In this document: positions 7,502-17,475 of the stretch, in pieces
Position numbering within the stretch: the first letter of the stretch is position 1
Layout of the letters: the number at the start of each line of letters is the position of its first letter
Assembly (NCBI GenBank): GCA_031119475.1
Contig: JAVHXV010000001.1
Span: 545,116 to 609,115 of the forward strand
Direction of reading: 5' to 3'
Length of the DNA: 64,000 nucleotides
DNA from: Pedobacter sp.
Lineage (GTDB): Bacteria > Bacteroidota > Bacteroidia > Sphingobacteriales > Sphingobacteriaceae
Position numbers and translations under genes: made by a program
Notes under the pieces: generated by a model
Told to the model about the DNA's origin: nothing
Databases searched by the model: none
The model's input: only the letters and a program-made list of their open reading frames with translations

Positions 7502-8926
7502 CTACACCACCTTCTTCTTCCACTTTCCTCTCTTAAACAAGATAAAAGCGGCTATGGTCAGCAGCACCTCTGCTACTGGAAAAGCAATAAAAACGCCTGT
7601 GGGGCCCATATCCAAGTGTTTGGCCAAGAAATAGGCAAATGGGATCTGAAAAATCCAGAACGAGAAGATATTGATCTTGGTTGGTGTCCATGTATCTCCA
7701 GCACCGTTAAATGCACTGACCATCACCATGCCGATGCCATAGAGTACAAAGCCATAGCCCAAAATCTGCAGGGCTTCTATGGCCACTTCCTTGATCTGTG
7801 GATCGGTGGTAAAGAAATCGGCAAAGTAACTGCCACAGCTGATGAACAGGATAGACACGATGCCCATGAAGACGATCATGTATTTCATGGTGACGAAGAC
7901 CGACCTTTCAGCACGATCCAGATGACCAGCACCCATGTTTTGTCCGACTAAAGTGGCCGATGCATTGCTCAATCCCCATGCCGGCAGCATAAAGAACATC
8001 ATTAACCTTAAGGCGGTCTGAAATCCTGCCGATCCTTTTTCGCCGCCGGTTGAAGCCACCAATTCTGTGAGGAAGATGTAGCTGCAGGAAGCGATACAAA
8101 ACTGAAAAATAGCAGGAGCAGCAATGCTGGTAATGGATTTGATCTGTTCCCAATGTGGCCTAAAATAGGCGAATTTAATCTTGAGCGCACTATTTCCACG
8201 TAGCAGGTGGAACAGCTGATAGGCAACACCTAAGCTTCTGCCTATTGATGTGGCCATGGCCGCACCGGTAAGTCCAAAAGCAGGAATTGGACCTAGGCCC
8301 CTGATCAATAATGGACAAAGTAGGCAGTTGGCTATATTGGCAATCCATAAACTTTGCATGGCAATAGCTGCATTACCCGCGCCACGGAAGATCCCGTTGA
8401 TCAGGAAAAGCAGCATGATGGCGGTACTGCTCCCCATCATGATCCTGGTAAAAGTTGTTCCTGCTGCAGCTGTTTCGTTGGTTGCGCCCATGATCAACAA
8501 AATATCTTTGGCGTAATATATTCCAGCGATGCTGATGATGATGTTGATGGACATGGCCATAACAATGGTCTGCATTCCCGCTTTTGCGGCAGCTTCTGGG
8601 TTTTTTTCACCAATCCGCCTGGCGACAAGCGCGGTAGCGGCCATGCTCATCCCGATGGCCAGGGAATAAATAATGGTCAATACCGATTCGGTAAGGCCTA
8701 CCGTTTGGATGGCAATGCCGCTGTTTGGCAAGTGTCCTACAAAATAAAGATCGACCAAGGCGAAAACGGATTCCATGATCATCTCGAGCATCATGGGAAT
8801 GGCCAATAAGACAATAGCTTTACGGATGCTGATGGCGGTATAATCAACTTCCTTACCTTTAAGGGCCTGAAAAATTAAATTAAAAATAGCAGATAGACTA
8901 ATGGGAGTCTGTTTTGTTTGTGACAT
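7502..8926 (-). CDS. MATE family efflux transporter
   Basis: A 474-residue multidrug and toxic compound extrusion protein with about twelve membrane segments in two pseudo-symmetric halves. LAIPMMLEMIMESVFALVDL near residue 43 is the family start, and the second half begins near SITSIAAPAIFQFCIASCSY. It would export cationic compounds using an ion gradient. A frame extends 11 codons upstream, but the start MSQTKQ at 8926 is preferred because a TATTTTTA box lies 4 nt before it, giving a near-leaderless mRNA. Substrates are unknown. Confidence 0.9.
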   Translation of the reverse strand: MSQTKQTPISLSAIFNLIFQALKGKEVDYTAISIRKAIVLLAIPMMLEMIMESVFALVDLYFVGHLPNSGIAIQTVGLTESVLTIIYSLAIGMSMAATALVARRIGEKNPEAAAKAGMQTIVMAMSINIIISIAGIYYAKDILLIMGATNETAAAGTTFTRIMMGSSTAIMLLFLINGIFRGAGNAAIAMQSLWIANIANCLLCPLLIRGLGPIPAFGLTGAAMATSIGRSLGVAYQLFHLLRGNSALKIKFAYFRPHWEQIKSITSIAAPAIFQFCIASCSYIFLTELVASTGGEKGSAGFQTALRLMMFFMLPAWGLSNASATLVGQNMGAGHLDRAERSVFVTMKYMIVFMGIVSILFISCGSYFADFFTTDPQIKEVAIEALQILGYGFVLYGIGMVMVSAFNGAGDTWTPTKINIFSFWIFQIPFAYFLAKHLDMGPTGVFIAFPVAEVLLTIAAFILFKRGKWKKKVV

Positions 8927-8930
8927 AAAA

Positions 8931-8970
8931 TAAAAATAATGAAAAACCATGTGATGCACAGAAGTGCATC
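8931..8970 (-). promoter_or_regulatory. MATE gene promoter box and palindromic operator candidate
   Basis: Read on the minus strand, TATTTTTA (8938-8931) is a variant TAnnTTTG box 4 nt before the ATG. The perfect inverted repeat GATGCAC-AGAA-GTGCATC (8953-8970) covers the area where the -33 element would be, a good place for a repressor of a drug exporter. No regulator gene lies beside it. Confidence 0.4.
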
Positions 8971-9361
8971 AAAAAAATAAGTTCGGGAAAGGAGTGTACT
9001 AGCTAAATCTAGCGTGTGCGTACAACGAGGAACTTCATGGGGCGTTTGTATTGATGGGACGAAGGTAAGAAAAAAGTTGCAAGTTGCAAGGGGGGAGGAG
9101 AAAGGTTTCTTTGGTTTGGCGCTCGGCGAAAGGCGTTTGGCGTTTAGCGAAAGGCGGTAGGTGATAGGGCATCTCTACAGGAGGAGATTTTTCCAGTTTG
9201 GCGTTTGGCATTTGGTGTAAAGCGGTAATATTCTGACTTGGCTTTTTGCTTATCGCTTTCAGATTATCGCTACTGTAATCATTCTCTCTAGCGCTACCCA
9301 AACCTTTCAACCTTTCAACCTTTCAACCTTCAACCTTCAACTTTTAACCTTCAACTTTAAC
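8971..9361. repeat. Gene-free gap with degenerate short repeats
   Basis: No credible gene is present. The stretch contains a GGCG-rich repeat region around 9116-9215 (variants of GGCGTTTGGCGTTTAGCG) and a C/T-rich run of TTCAACCT heptamer/octamer units at about 9296-9360. Open frames that cross it show no family features and follow the repeat composition. Confidence 0.7.
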
Positions 9362-9781
9362 TTATATGCTATATGCGCTGATCATCTCCTCGGTTACCTT
9401 GCAGGAACGTTGCGTCTGAAGATCGATCATGACATATTCAAAAACACCATCGGAAGCTACTTTTCCTGTTTTTTTGTTAACGATTTCGAACTGTACATGG
9501 CTGCCTTTTTCGTTCATTTCTAAGATGCCCGTTCTTACGATCAGCTCATCGCCGAGTTTTAATGGCCTTTTGAATGAAATCGTAACTTTTGCAACAACCC
9601 ACCCAAAACCTTGTTCGGTAAAAGATTGCCAGCTCATGCCATAAAATTTGTCCATCTGCTCATATCTTGCTGCCAGCACATAGTCTAAATATTTGCTGTT
9701 GTGTACATGGTTGAACATGTCAATGTCATCTGGGCGGACATTCAATTCGGTTTCGAAGATGCTATACTGGTTGTTGATCAT
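9362..9781 (-). CDS. Acyl-CoA thioesterase (4HBT/FadM-like hotdog fold)
   Basis: A 139-residue hotdog-fold thioesterase starting MINNQYSIFETELNVR. RPDDIDMFNHVHNSKYLDYV (about residues 16-35) is the acyl-ACP/4HBT active-site region, with the catalytic Asp in DIDMFNHVHNS. It resembles the FadM and FatA-like group and would release acids from acyl-CoA or acyl-ACP. The start at 9781 is chosen over an upstream ATG because a TATCTTTG box (9793-9786) ends 4 nt before it. It is transcribed divergently from rpsO. Confidence 0.87.
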   Translation of the reverse strand: MINNQYSIFETELNVRPDDIDMFNHVHNSKYLDYVLAARYEQMDKFYGMSWQSFTEQGFGWVVAKVTISFKRPLKLGDELIVRTGILEMNEKGSHVQFEIVNKKTGKVASDGVFEYVMIDLQTQRSCKVTEEMISAYSI

Positions 9782-9785
9782 TTTC

Positions 9786-9793
9786 CAAAGATA
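9786..9793 (-). promoter_or_regulatory. Leaderless-type promoter box of the 9362 thioesterase
   Basis: TATCTTTG on the minus strand, followed by GAAA and then the ATG. Transcription in Bacteroidota starts only a few bases after this box, so the mRNA would begin at or next to the start codon. A -33 TTG at the ideal distance is not clear. Confidence 0.5.
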
Positions 9794-9814
9794 CAAATTA
9801 GCACCTTAGCTCAT

Positions 9815-9845
9815 TTGCAAATTAGCTAATTAGGTCGTATCTTTG
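9815..9845 (+). promoter_or_regulatory. rpsO promoter
   Basis: TTG (9815-9817), a 20-nt spacer and TATCTTTG (9838-9845) fit the Bacteroidota consensus. The predicted leader to the rpsO ATG is about 60 nt, enough room for an autoregulatory S15 binding site, although none was identified. Confidence 0.7.
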
Positions 9846-9910
9846 CGCATTCCGAAGGAGTTCCTTTGGGGCAATTAATTAATTTATACACACTTTAGTA
9901 TCATTCAAGA

Positions 9911-10189
9911 ATGTATTTAAGTAAAGAAAAGAAAGCCGAAATCTTCAAAAAGCACGGCGAAGTAGAAACCAACACGGGTTCTGCTGAAGGTCAAGTTGCG
10001 TTGTTTACCTATCGTATCGCGCATTTAACAGAGCACTTAAAGAAAAATCGTAAAGATTTCTCTACACAGTTGTCTCTTCAAAAGTTGGTAGGTAAACGTC
10101 GTGGAATTTTGGCTTATCTATTCAAAAAAGATATTGAGCGCTATCGTGCTATCATCAAGGCTCTTGAGCTAAGGGATATCATCAAGTAA
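9911..10189 (+). CDS. rpsO: 30S ribosomal protein S15
   Basis: A 92-residue S15 protein, a primary binder of the 16S rRNA central domain. The conserved NTGSAEGQVALFTYRIAHLT (residues 21-40) and the HLKKNRKDFSTQLSLQKLVG and KRRGILAYL region match the family over its full length. It is followed by a terminator and then pnp, the widely conserved rpsO-pnp order. In several bacteria S15 controls its own translation through its leader; that is not shown here. Confidence 0.98.
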   Translation: MYLSKEKKAEIFKKHGEVETNTGSAEGQVALFTYRIAHLTEHLKKNRKDFSTQLSLQKLVGKRRGILAYLFKKDIERYRAIIKALELRDIIK

Positions 10190-10203
10190 AAGCTTTTATC
10201 AAT

Positions 10204-10233
10204 AAAAGCCATTCTTTTAGAGTGGCTTTTTTT
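10204..10233 (+). terminator. Terminator between rpsO and pnp
   Basis: AAAAGCCA (10204-10211) pairs with TGGCTTTT (10223-10230) across an 11-nt loop, followed by a T run. It separates rpsO from pnp or attenuates read-through. Confidence 0.85.
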
Positions 10234-10306
10234 AGTTTGAAATCAAAAATAAATATATCAACACGGTCTATTGCAAAGAGGAAAAATAGACCACAACACA
10301 AAGTAA

Positions 10307-12442
10307 ATGAATGTAATAAAAAAATCGTTCGATTTGGGCGATGGAAGAACTGTAGAAATTGAAACCGGGAAATTGGCCAAACAGGCCGATGGTTCCGTAG
10401 TCGTTAAAATGGGAGATACGATGTTGCTCGCAACAGTTGTATCTACAGTAGGTGCGAAACCTGGTACCGACTTTTTGCCATTATCAGTAGATTATCAAGA
10501 AAAATATGCGGCTACAGGCCGTATCCCAGGAGGCTTTTTGCGTCGTGAGGCAAGGTTGTCAGATTATGAAGTATTGATCTCGCGCTTGGTGGACAGGGCT
10601 TTACGTCCGATGTTCCCGTCAGACTATCACAGTGATACGCAGGTGATGCTTTCCTTGATCTCGGCAGATAAAAATATCATGCCAGATTGTTTAGCTGGTT
10701 TGGCTGCTTCTGCGGCATTAGCTGTTTCTGATATTCCATTCAACGGACCAATTTCAGAGGTTCGTGTAGCCAAAATCGATGGTAAATTAGTTATCAATCC
10801 TTATGCCAGTGATCTTGAGCGTGCAACGCTAGAATTCATGGTGGCTGGTTCTGCCGCAGATATCTGTATGGTGGAGGGAGAGTGCGATGAAATCCAGGAA
10901 GACGAAATGGTGGAAGCCCTAAAATTTGCCCATGATGCCATCAAAGTACAGTGCGCCATCCAATTGGAGCTTACTGAAGCGACTGGCAAGACTGTAAAAA
11001 GAGAATATAACCACGAAGAGCACAGCGAAATTTTGAAGGAGCAGGTCTATGCCGCTACCTATGATAAAGTTTATGCCATTGCGAAAGCTGGTGGAAATAA
11101 AGATCAGCGCCAAGAAGGTTTTACCAACATCATCAACGAATTTTTTGAGGCCATGCCTGAAGAAACCGAAGATTTGACAAAAGCCCTGGCCAAACATTAT
11201 TACCATGATGTGCAGTATGATGCAATACGTAACCTCCTGTTAGATGAAGGGATCCGTTTGGATGGCAGAAGCACGACACAAATTCGCCCGATCTGGAGCG
11301 AAGTAGGCTATTTGCCTGCAGCACACGGTTCGGCAGTATTTACCCGTGGCGAAACCCAATCGCTAACTTCAGTTACTTTAGGTAGTAAAGATGATGAGCA
11401 GATGATCGATGGCGCTTTCCTTAATGGCTACAACAAATTTATGTTGCACTATAATTTCCCTGGTTTTTCTACAGGTGAAGTAAGGCCCAACAGGGGTGCA
11501 GGACGTAGGGAAATCGGACATGGTAACTTGGCCATGCGTTCATTGAAAAAAGTATTGCCTCAGGGAGAAGAAAATCCATATACGATCCGTGTAGTTTCTG
11601 ATATCCTCGAATCAAATGGTTCTTCATCAATGGCTACCGTATGTGCCGGGACTTTGGCCTTGATGGATGCCGGTATCAAAATCAAAGCACCAGTTTCTGG
11701 TATTGCGATGGGATTGATTACTGATGAAAAAACGGGGAAATATGCCATTCTTTCAGATATCTTGGGAGATGAAGATCATTTGGGAGATATGGACTTCAAG
11801 GTAACCGGTACCGAAAAAGGGATTGTTGCCTGCCAGATGGACCTTAAGATCAATGGTCTTTCTTATGAAGTGCTGACCAAAGCCTTGTTGCAAGCAAAAG
11901 AAGGTCGTTTGCACATCCTTGGCGAGATGAAGAAAACCATTGCCGAGCCAAATGCCGATCTGAAACCACATGCACCACGCATCGTTTCATTGAGCATCGA
12001 CAAAGAATTTATTGGTGCAGTGATTGGCCCAGGTGGTAAAATTATCCAAGAAATGCAACGTGAAACCGGAGCTTCTATCTCTATCGAAGAAGTTGACAAT
12101 AAAGGTATCGTTGAAATCTTCGCAGATAACAAAGCCTCAATCGATGCTGCCGTAGCTCGGATCAATGCCATTGCCGCCAAACCAGAAATTGGTGCCATTT
12201 ACCAAGGAAAAGTGAAATCAATCATGCCGTTTGGTGCGTTTGTAGAGATTATGCCTGGTAAAGATGGTCTGTTGCACATTTCAGAAATCTCTTGGGAACG
12301 CCTAGAAACCATGGATGGTGTTTACAAAGAAGGTGATAAAGTAGAAGTTAAATTGCTCGATGTCGACAAGCAAGGCAAAATGAAACTTTCTCGTAAAGTG
12401 CTATTGCCAAGGCCAGAAAAACCAGCAGCACCTCAAGCATAG
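10307..12442 (+). CDS. pnp: Polyribonucleotide nucleotidyltransferase (PNPase)
   Basis: A 711-residue 3'-5' phosphorolytic exoribonuclease. Domains in order are a first RNase PH domain (about 15-145), an alpha-helical linker, a second RNase PH domain (about 320-545), a KH domain with [16 protein letters not shown] near 570-585 and an S1 domain with [18 protein letters not shown] near 630. It ends shortly after S1 with a short Pro/Ala tail. It degrades mRNA and acts in RNA quality control. The gene follows rpsO and has its own terminator. Confidence 0.98.
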   Translation: MNVIKKSFDLGDGRTVEIETGKLAKQADGSVVVKMGDTMLLATVVSTVGAKPGTDFLPLSVDYQEKYAATGRIPGGFLRREARLSDYEVLISRLVDRALRPMFPSDYHSDTQVMLSLISADKNIMPDCLAGLAASAALAVSDIPFNGPISEVRVAKIDGKLVINPYASDLERATLEFMVAGSAADICMVEGECDEIQEDEMVEALKFAHDAIKVQCAIQLELTEATGKTVKREYNHEEHSEILKEQVYAATYDKVYAIAKAGGNKDQRQEGFTNIINEFFEAMPEETEDLTKALAKHYYHDVQYDAIRNLLLDEGIRLDGRSTTQIRPIWSEVGYLPAAHGSAVFTRGETQSLTSVTLGSKDDEQMIDGAFLNGYNKFMLHYNFPGFSTGEVRPNRGAGRREIGHGNLAMRSLKKVLPQGEENPYTIRVVSDILESNGSSSMATVCAGTLALMDAGIKIKAPVSGIAMGLITDEKTGKYAILSDILGDEDHLGDMDFKVTGTEKGIVACQMDLKINGLSYEVLTKALLQAKEGRLHILGEMKKTIAEPNADLKPHAPRIVSLSIDKEFIGAVIGPGGKIIQEMQRETGASISIEEVDNKGIVEIFADNKASIDAAVARINAIAAKPEIGAIYQGKVKSIMPFGAFVEIMPGKDGLLHISEISWERLETMDGVYKEGDKVEVKLLDVDKQGKMKLSRKVLLPRPEKPAAPQA

Positions 12443-12465
12443 TCAGTTAAATTGATCGTATGATT

Positions 12466-12502
12466 ATTCCCTTTCAGGTAAACTGGAAGGGAATTTTTTT
12501 TA
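12466..12502 (+). terminator. Terminator after pnp
   Basis: ATTCCCTTTCAG (12466-12477) pairs with CTGGAAGGGAAT, and eight T residues follow. It lies 24 nt after the pnp stop. Confidence 0.88.
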
Positions 12503-12540
12503 TTCGATAGGCCCGATATAGCAATGCATTACTGAATCTC

Positions 12541-12736
12541 TGTCAGTCTGAGCCTGTCGAAGACTGGACAACTCCTTTGATTATAATTCTTCTTGCTCAA
12601 ATTGAATGTTTGATGCTTCGAAAGACTTAGCATGACAATTATAACTTGGGAAATTATGTGGGTGCTTCGACAGGCTCAGCATGACAATTATTTCTCTGAT
12701 ATTGTCCACGTTAGTTTGACCTTGTCGAAGATTGCT
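12541..12736. repeat. Four REP-like palindromic units in two inverted pairs
   Basis: Four copies of a roughly 25-bp element with core GAGCCTGTCGAAG are present: forward at 12541-12565, reverse at 12613-12637 and 12662-12686, and forward (diverged) at 12709-12734. Units one and two, and three and four, are inverted with gaps of 47 and 22 nt, so each pair can fold into a long hairpin, the arrangement seen in REP doublets. The last unit forms the 3' end of the GIY-YIG gene at 12711. Confidence 0.85.
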
Positions 12737-13025
12737 TTAGATTGGATAATCTTACAATCTCCGTCCAATTTTCTTCAAAAAGAGCTTCCTTTTTTTTACG
12801 GCTCCATCCTTTAACTTGCTTCTCAAAAGCAATGGCAGTGTTAATGTCCACAAAATGTCCGACATACATTAACTTTATTGGCCGCCTTTGATAAGTATAG
12901 GACTTAATATTTTCTCCAGAAGCATGTTCCTTTAATCTTCTTTCCAAATTATTGGTCAAGCCGGTATAATAGCTCTCATCCGAGCATCTCAAAATGTATA
13001 CATAATAGTTATGGAATAGGGCCAT
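12711..13025 (-). CDS. GIY-YIG nuclease family protein (single domain)
   Basis: A 104-residue single-domain GIY-YIG protein. YYVYILRCSDESYYTGLT (residues 7-24) holds the two signature strands in degenerate form (YVY for GIY, YTG for YIG), NLERRLKEH has the catalytic-type Arg, and AIAFEKQVKGW (about 64-74) has the conserved Glu. Such stand-alone proteins are common and mostly uncharacterised. The last codons (KQSSTRSN and stop) are encoded by the diverged REP-like unit at 12709-12734, so the gene and repeat are physically fused. Confidence 0.88.
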   Translation of the reverse strand: MALFHNYYVYILRCSDESYYTGLTNNLERRLKEHASGENIKSYTYQRRPIKLMYVGHFVDINTAIAFEKQVKGWSRKKKEALFEENWTEIVRLSNLKQSSTRSN

Positions 13026-13217
13026 TCTCTAAAAATTGAATAGCGATGATAAGATAAATATAATCTTAAATGACATAATTTGTTAGAACGCCTGCTGGTT
13101 TTATCTGTTCTCCTGGACTTCTGGACTCAATCTCCCGACTTACCGACCCCCAGGTCTTTCAGACTCGAACTTTCCCACTTCCCAACTAATTCGTATCTTG
13201 CAGCAAGCCTAAAAAAA

Positions 13218-13889
13218 ATGAAACACATTCTTGCTCCATCTATTCTGACGGCAGATTTTGCCAACTTGCGACGTGATATTGAAATGATCAATGATAGCGA
13301 TGCCGACTGGTTCCATGTAGATGTAATGGATGGTGTATTTGTGCCCAATATTTCATTTGGATTTCCTGTGATCAGAGCGGCGAAAAAATATGCGAAAAAG
13401 CCTTTTGATGTACATCTGATGATTGTAAACCCTGAAAAATACATCGAGGAGTTTGCGAGTGCCGGCGCTGATGGAATAACCGTCCACTTTGAAGCGTGTA
13501 CACATCTTCATCGGGTTGTGCAGCAGATCAAGGCTGCCGGATGTAAGGCAGGCGTGGCCATTAATCCACATACCCCTGTGGTACTGCTAAAAGACATCCT
13601 GCATGAACTTGACCTGGTACTGGTCATGTCGGTTAACCCGGGTTTTGGCGGACAGGCCTTCATCCCCCAAACCTATAGTAAGATAAAGGAATTGAGACAG
13701 TTGGCCAACCAAGTTAACCCATCGTTGATCATAGAAGTAGATGGCGGGGTAAACATTGGCAATATTGCCGAGCTTATTCAGGCTGGAGCAAATGCTTTGG
13801 TGGTCGGGAATGCCATCTTTGCTGCCGAAAACCCTTCCCAAATGATTTCAGATTTAAAGAATATACCCGTAAATTCACAAACAATCTAA
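13218..13889 (+). CDS. rpe: Ribulose-phosphate 3-epimerase
   Basis: A 223-residue TIM-barrel epimerase that interconverts ribulose 5-phosphate and xylulose 5-phosphate. The start MKHILAPSILTADFANLRRD at 13218 is preferred over an upstream in-frame ATG because family proteins begin here and the upstream part is repeat-derived. WFHVDVMDGVFVPNISFG, VMSVNPGFGGQAFIP and EVDGGVN carry the metal and active-site residues. It belongs to the pentose phosphate pathway. The TonB receptor gene follows after only 7 nt, which may be coincidental coupling. Confidence 0.96.
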   Translation: MKHILAPSILTADFANLRRDIEMINDSDADWFHVDVMDGVFVPNISFGFPVIRAAKKYAKKPFDVHLMIVNPEKYIEEFASAGADGITVHFEACTHLHRVVQQIKAAGCKAGVAINPHTPVVLLKDILHELDLVLVMSVNPGFGGQAFIPQTYSKIKELRQLANQVNPSLIIEVDGGVNIGNIAELIQAGANALVVGNAIFAAENPSQMISDLKNIPVNSQTI

Positions 13890-13896
13890 ATTTTGG

Positions 13897-16353
13897 ATGC
13901 TAAAAGCTGCCTTGATCGTAATTATTGGGTTTTGCATCTTGCTATTTGCTCCCTGCACCCAGCTCATTGCTCAGCCCTTGATCAGGGTTACAGGCATGGT
14001 TAGGGATATCGGAAATCATCCACTTCAGCAGGTTACCGTATCTGTATTGGGGCAACAGGAATCTACGCTTAGCGCCGAGGATGGAAGTTATACAATTTAT
14101 TCAAAAACAACTTCCTTTACTTTAAAATTTAATTTGTTGGGCTATCAACCGGTCGTGCTGAAAATCAATGAAAAAGTAGCTGGAAGAATCACCCGGGATG
14201 TCATGCTGCTTGTTAATATCAATGAGCTGGAGCAGGTTACCATCACCAATAAGCAAAATCAGCTGAGCAACACCAATACCATCAATATCGCCGATCTTTA
14301 TTCATTGCCCAGTGTGAGCGGAAACTTTGAAAATATTTTAAAGACCTTACCGGGTGTTTCCACAAACAATGAACTGAGTTCCCAATATAGCGTTCGGGGA
14401 GGCAATTTTGACGAAAATCTGGTCTACGTAAATGATGTAGAGATCAATCGGCCCATCCTGATCAGAAATGGCCAGCAGGAAGGTCTTAGCTTCATCAATG
14501 GCGACCTCGTTACACGGGCAAAGTTCTCTGCCGGAGGTTTTGAGGCCCGATATAATGATAAACTCTCTTCTGTATTGGATGTGAAATACGACCGTCCAGA
14601 TAGTAACCAGTTGATCCTGACCAGCGGATTTTTGGGAACATCGCTCAGTGCCAAGCAATTGGCACAGAAAAGTTATCTTTTGCTCGGACTTCGCTATAAA
14701 AACAACAGCAGCATCTTAAATCAGCAGGACAATAAAGGAAATTATAGTCCCAACTTTGGGGATGCCCAGTTTTTATACCAGTATAATTTTTCTCCAAAAT
14801 TCAGTATCAGTGCCCTGGGCAATTATAATTTCGGACAATTCAAACTTGTTCCAGAAGACCGTGATACACAATTTGGAACACTTCAGACACAGCTTCGCCT
14901 TCACATCGCCTACAATGGCCAGGAAATAGATAGCTACAGGACAGCAGGGGGAGCAATTACGCTGGCCTATAGTCCACAACCGAATCTGGTTGTCAAATGG
15001 ATCAACAGTTATTTTGAAACGAGGGAAAGAGAGCGCTTTGACATTGAGGGCAGTTACACTTTTGATGAACTGGAAACAAATTTTGGTGCGGCAGGGTTTG
15101 CTGCCGTTCGCATCAATAGGGGGATAGGTACCTACCTGAATTATGCCCGGAACAGTTTGACATCCAAAACGTTCAGTTCGGAGGTCAAAACTGATCAGAG
15201 CTTCGACAACCACGTATTTTCATGGGGCATTCGCTATGAGAAAAACAGATATAACGATGTTATCAGTGAATATCACCTTACTGATTCGGCAGGGTATATA
15301 TTGCCCTACGACAGCAAAAAGTTTTACATCGACCAGTCGATCAATGTGGCCAATCAGGTTGATATCGACAATTTTTCAGCGTATATTCAAGACAGTTACA
15401 GTCTTTCCCCAAATACAGACCTCCAGTTGGGGCTCCGTTCTAGTTTCAATAGCCTATCGCGCGAGATGATGTTGAGCCCGAGGCTGCTACTGGCCTATCG
15501 CCCACCAAGTAACAATAAGATCTTTCGTTTTACTGCCGGCATTTATCAACAGGCCCCAACTTATCGTACCATCAGGGCATACGATGGATCACTTGACCTT
15601 GAACAACGGGGCCAACGATCCTATCACACCTCTGCTGGATTAGATTATGCTTTCGATGCCCTGGGCACCAGATTGAAATTTACCGGAGAAACCTATTTTA
15701 AATATACAGACCGCATGATCCCCTACATCGTGGACAATATCAGGATCAAGTACCTGTCTTCATCAGTTGCAAAAGGCCATACTTACGGGGCAGATTTCAG
15801 TATAGGAGGCGAGTTTGTCAAAGACCTGGTTTCCTACTTCAGGTTGTCGGTAATGAAAGCCGACCAGGACATTAGGGGCGATTCATACGAGAAAAGGGAT
15901 GCGAACGGTAATATATATATTTATTATCCTGGTTATTTAAAAAGGCCAACCGACCAGCGGATTAACTTTTCGGTTTTTTTCCAAGATCGGTTACTCAAAA
16001 GCCCAACCTATAAGGTACACCTCAACATGTTGTATGGTTCAAGATTGCCCATCGGTTCACCAAATAGCACCTACTATAGCGATGAGTTTAGGATACCGGC
16101 CTACAAAAGGGTTGATATCGGATTTTCAAAAGATTTTTTAGATGATTTTGCCTTAAGGAAACCTCGGTTTCTGCAAAGGTATTTTAATTCATTTATGGCC
16201 TATATTGAAGTATTTAACCTGTTGAACATCAATAATACCGTATCTTATTTATGGCTGAAAGATGTAGATAATATCCAATATGCCGTTCCAAATTACCTTA
16301 CAGGAAGACAGATCAATTTTAAATTGATCCTAAAGTTCAAAAATCATCAATAA
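13897..16353 (+). CDS. TonB-dependent outer-membrane receptor
   Basis: An 818-residue receptor. A signal peptide (about residues 1-26, ending near LIAQP) precedes a carboxypeptidase-regulatory-like beta domain (about 28-112), the plug (about 118-235, with SVRGGNFDENLVYVNDVEIN) and a long beta-barrel ending in an aromatic-rich C-terminus. It should import a ligand across the outer membrane using TonB energy. No SusD-like partner is adjacent, so it is not a classical polysaccharide-utilisation pair. The substrate is unknown. It starts 7 nt after rpe. Confidence 0.92.
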   Translation: MLKAALIVIIGFCILLFAPCTQLIAQPLIRVTGMVRDIGNHPLQQVTVSVLGQQESTLSAEDGSYTIYSKTTSFTLKFNLLGYQPVVLKINEKVAGRITRDVMLLVNINELEQVTITNKQNQLSNTNTINIADLYSLPSVSGNFENILKTLPGVSTNNELSSQYSVRGGNFDENLVYVNDVEINRPILIRNGQQEGLSFINGDLVTRAKFSAGGFEARYNDKLSSVLDVKYDRPDSNQLILTSGFLGTSLSAKQLAQKSYLLLGLRYKNNSSILNQQDNKGNYSPNFGDAQFLYQYNFSPKFSISALGNYNFGQFKLVPEDRDTQFGTLQTQLRLHIAYNGQEIDSYRTAGGAITLAYSPQPNLVVKWINSYFETRERERFDIEGSYTFDELETNFGAAGFAAVRINRGIGTYLNYARNSLTSKTFSSEVKTDQSFDNHVFSWGIRYEKNRYNDVISEYHLTDSAGYILPYDSKKFYIDQSINVANQVDIDNFSAYIQDSYSLSPNTDLQLGLRSSFNSLSREMMLSPRLLLAYRPPSNNKIFRFTAGIYQQAPTYRTIRAYDGSLDLEQRGQRSYHTSAGLDYAFDALGTRLKFTGETYFKYTDRMIPYIVDNIRIKYLSSSVAKGHTYGADFSIGGEFVKDLVSYFRLSVMKADQDIRGDSYEKRDANGNIYIYYPGYLKRPTDQRINFSVFFQDRLLKSPTYKVHLNMLYGSRLPIGSPNSTYYSDEFRIPAYKRVDIGFSKDFLDDFALRKPRFLQRYFNSFMAYIEVFNLLNINNTVSYLWLKDVDNIQYAVPNYLTGRQINFKLILKFKNHQ

Positions 16354-16400
16354 TTAGGTGAGAAAGTGTTAGATTTACACTTATTAAATTTTATTCAAAA

Positions 16401-17468
16401 ATGAGACATAATTTTGGTGCAGGCCCTTGCATTTTGCCACAGGAAGTATTTAAACAAGCCTCACAGGCGGTACTTGATTTTAAGGACGGTTTATCAATCT
16501 TAGAAATGTCGCATCGCAGCCCCGAATTTGAAGGCGTGATGGCGGAAACAACAAAGTTGGTAAAAGACCTTTTGAATGTACCTTCGGGCTATTCCGTTTT
16601 GTTTTTACAAGGTGGCGCAAGTATGCAGTTTGCCATGGTACCAATGAATCTATTGCCAGAAGGTAAAACAGCTGCCTATCTGGAGACCGGTGTTTGGGCC
16701 AATAAAGCCATTAAGGAAGTTAAATTTTTTGGACAGGCAAATATTGTCGCTTCTTCAAAGGATGCAAATTTCAATTTTATTCCGAAGCAATACAGCATTC
16801 CTGAAGACAGTGCCTATTTCCACTATACTTCAAACAATACGATCTATGGTACCGAATTGTTCGATGTGCCCCAGACCAAGGTACCAGTAGTTTGCGACAT
16901 GTCTTCTGATATCATGAGCCGAGTAATCGATGTTTCAAAATTCGACCTGATCTATGCGGGCGCACAAAAAAATATTGGTCCTGCAGGCTTGACAGTCGTG
17001 ATCGTTAAAGATGAAATATTAGGTAAATCGGGGAGGGCCATTCCATCTATGCTAGATTATAAAGTGCACATCGATGGGGGTTCCATGTACAATACACCTC
17101 CGGTTTTCGCCATATATGTAGCCATGTTAAACCTAAACTGGCTCAAATCTAAAGGAGGCGTTGCAGAAATCGAGAAAGAAAACAAGGCGAAAGCACAGGC
17201 ATTATATGCTGAAATTGATAGAAATACCCTGTTTAAAGGGACCTGTGCAGTTGAAGACCGTTCCATCATGAATGTTTGCTTCGTAATGGAAAATCCTGAA
17301 CTCGAAAAACCATTTGCCAAATTTGCAGACGAAAATGGCTTTGAAGGATTAAAGGGACACCGCAGTGTGGGCGGTTTTAGGGCTTCGATTTATAATGCCC
17401 TGCCGATTACCAGCGTACATGCGCTTATCGATCTCATGCAGGAATTTGAAGAAAAACATAAAAGCTAG
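16401..17468 (+). CDS. serC: Phosphoserine aminotransferase
   Basis: A 355-residue class V PLP aminotransferase converting 3-phosphohydroxypyruvate to phosphoserine. [18 protein letters not shown] opens the protein, [10 protein letters not shown] lies near residue 35, and the PLP lysine is in [18 protein letters not shown] near 190. Length matches the family. serA follows about 100 nt downstream on the same strand, so the two form a serine synthesis unit; serB is not in the window. Confidence 0.97.
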   Translation: MRHNFGAGPCILPQEVFKQASQAVLDFKDGLSILEMSHRSPEFEGVMAETTKLVKDLLNVPSGYSVLFLQGGASMQFAMVPMNLLPEGKTAAYLETGVWANKAIKEVKFFGQANIVASSKDANFNFIPKQYSIPEDSAYFHYTSNNTIYGTELFDVPQTKVPVVCDMSSDIMSRVIDVSKFDLIYAGAQKNIGPAGLTVVIVKDEILGKSGRAIPSMLDYKVHIDGGSMYNTPPVFAIYVAMLNLNWLKSKGGVAEIEKENKAKAQALYAEIDRNTLFKGTCAVEDRSIMNVCFVMENPELEKPFAKFADENGFEGLKGHRSVGGFRASIYNALPITSVHALIDLMQEFEEKHKS

Positions 17469-17475
17469 TTAGACC

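Noticed and set aside
8354..8809. 151-codon frame opposite the MATE gene
   Set aside because: It lies wholly antisense to a well-supported membrane protein gene and its His/Asp/Gly-rich product is the typical antisense image of membrane codons.
9035..9310. 91-codon minus-strand frame in the gap before the thioesterase
   Set aside because: Its product follows repeat composition (for example tandem AKRQTPFAERQT) and has no promoter or homologous features.
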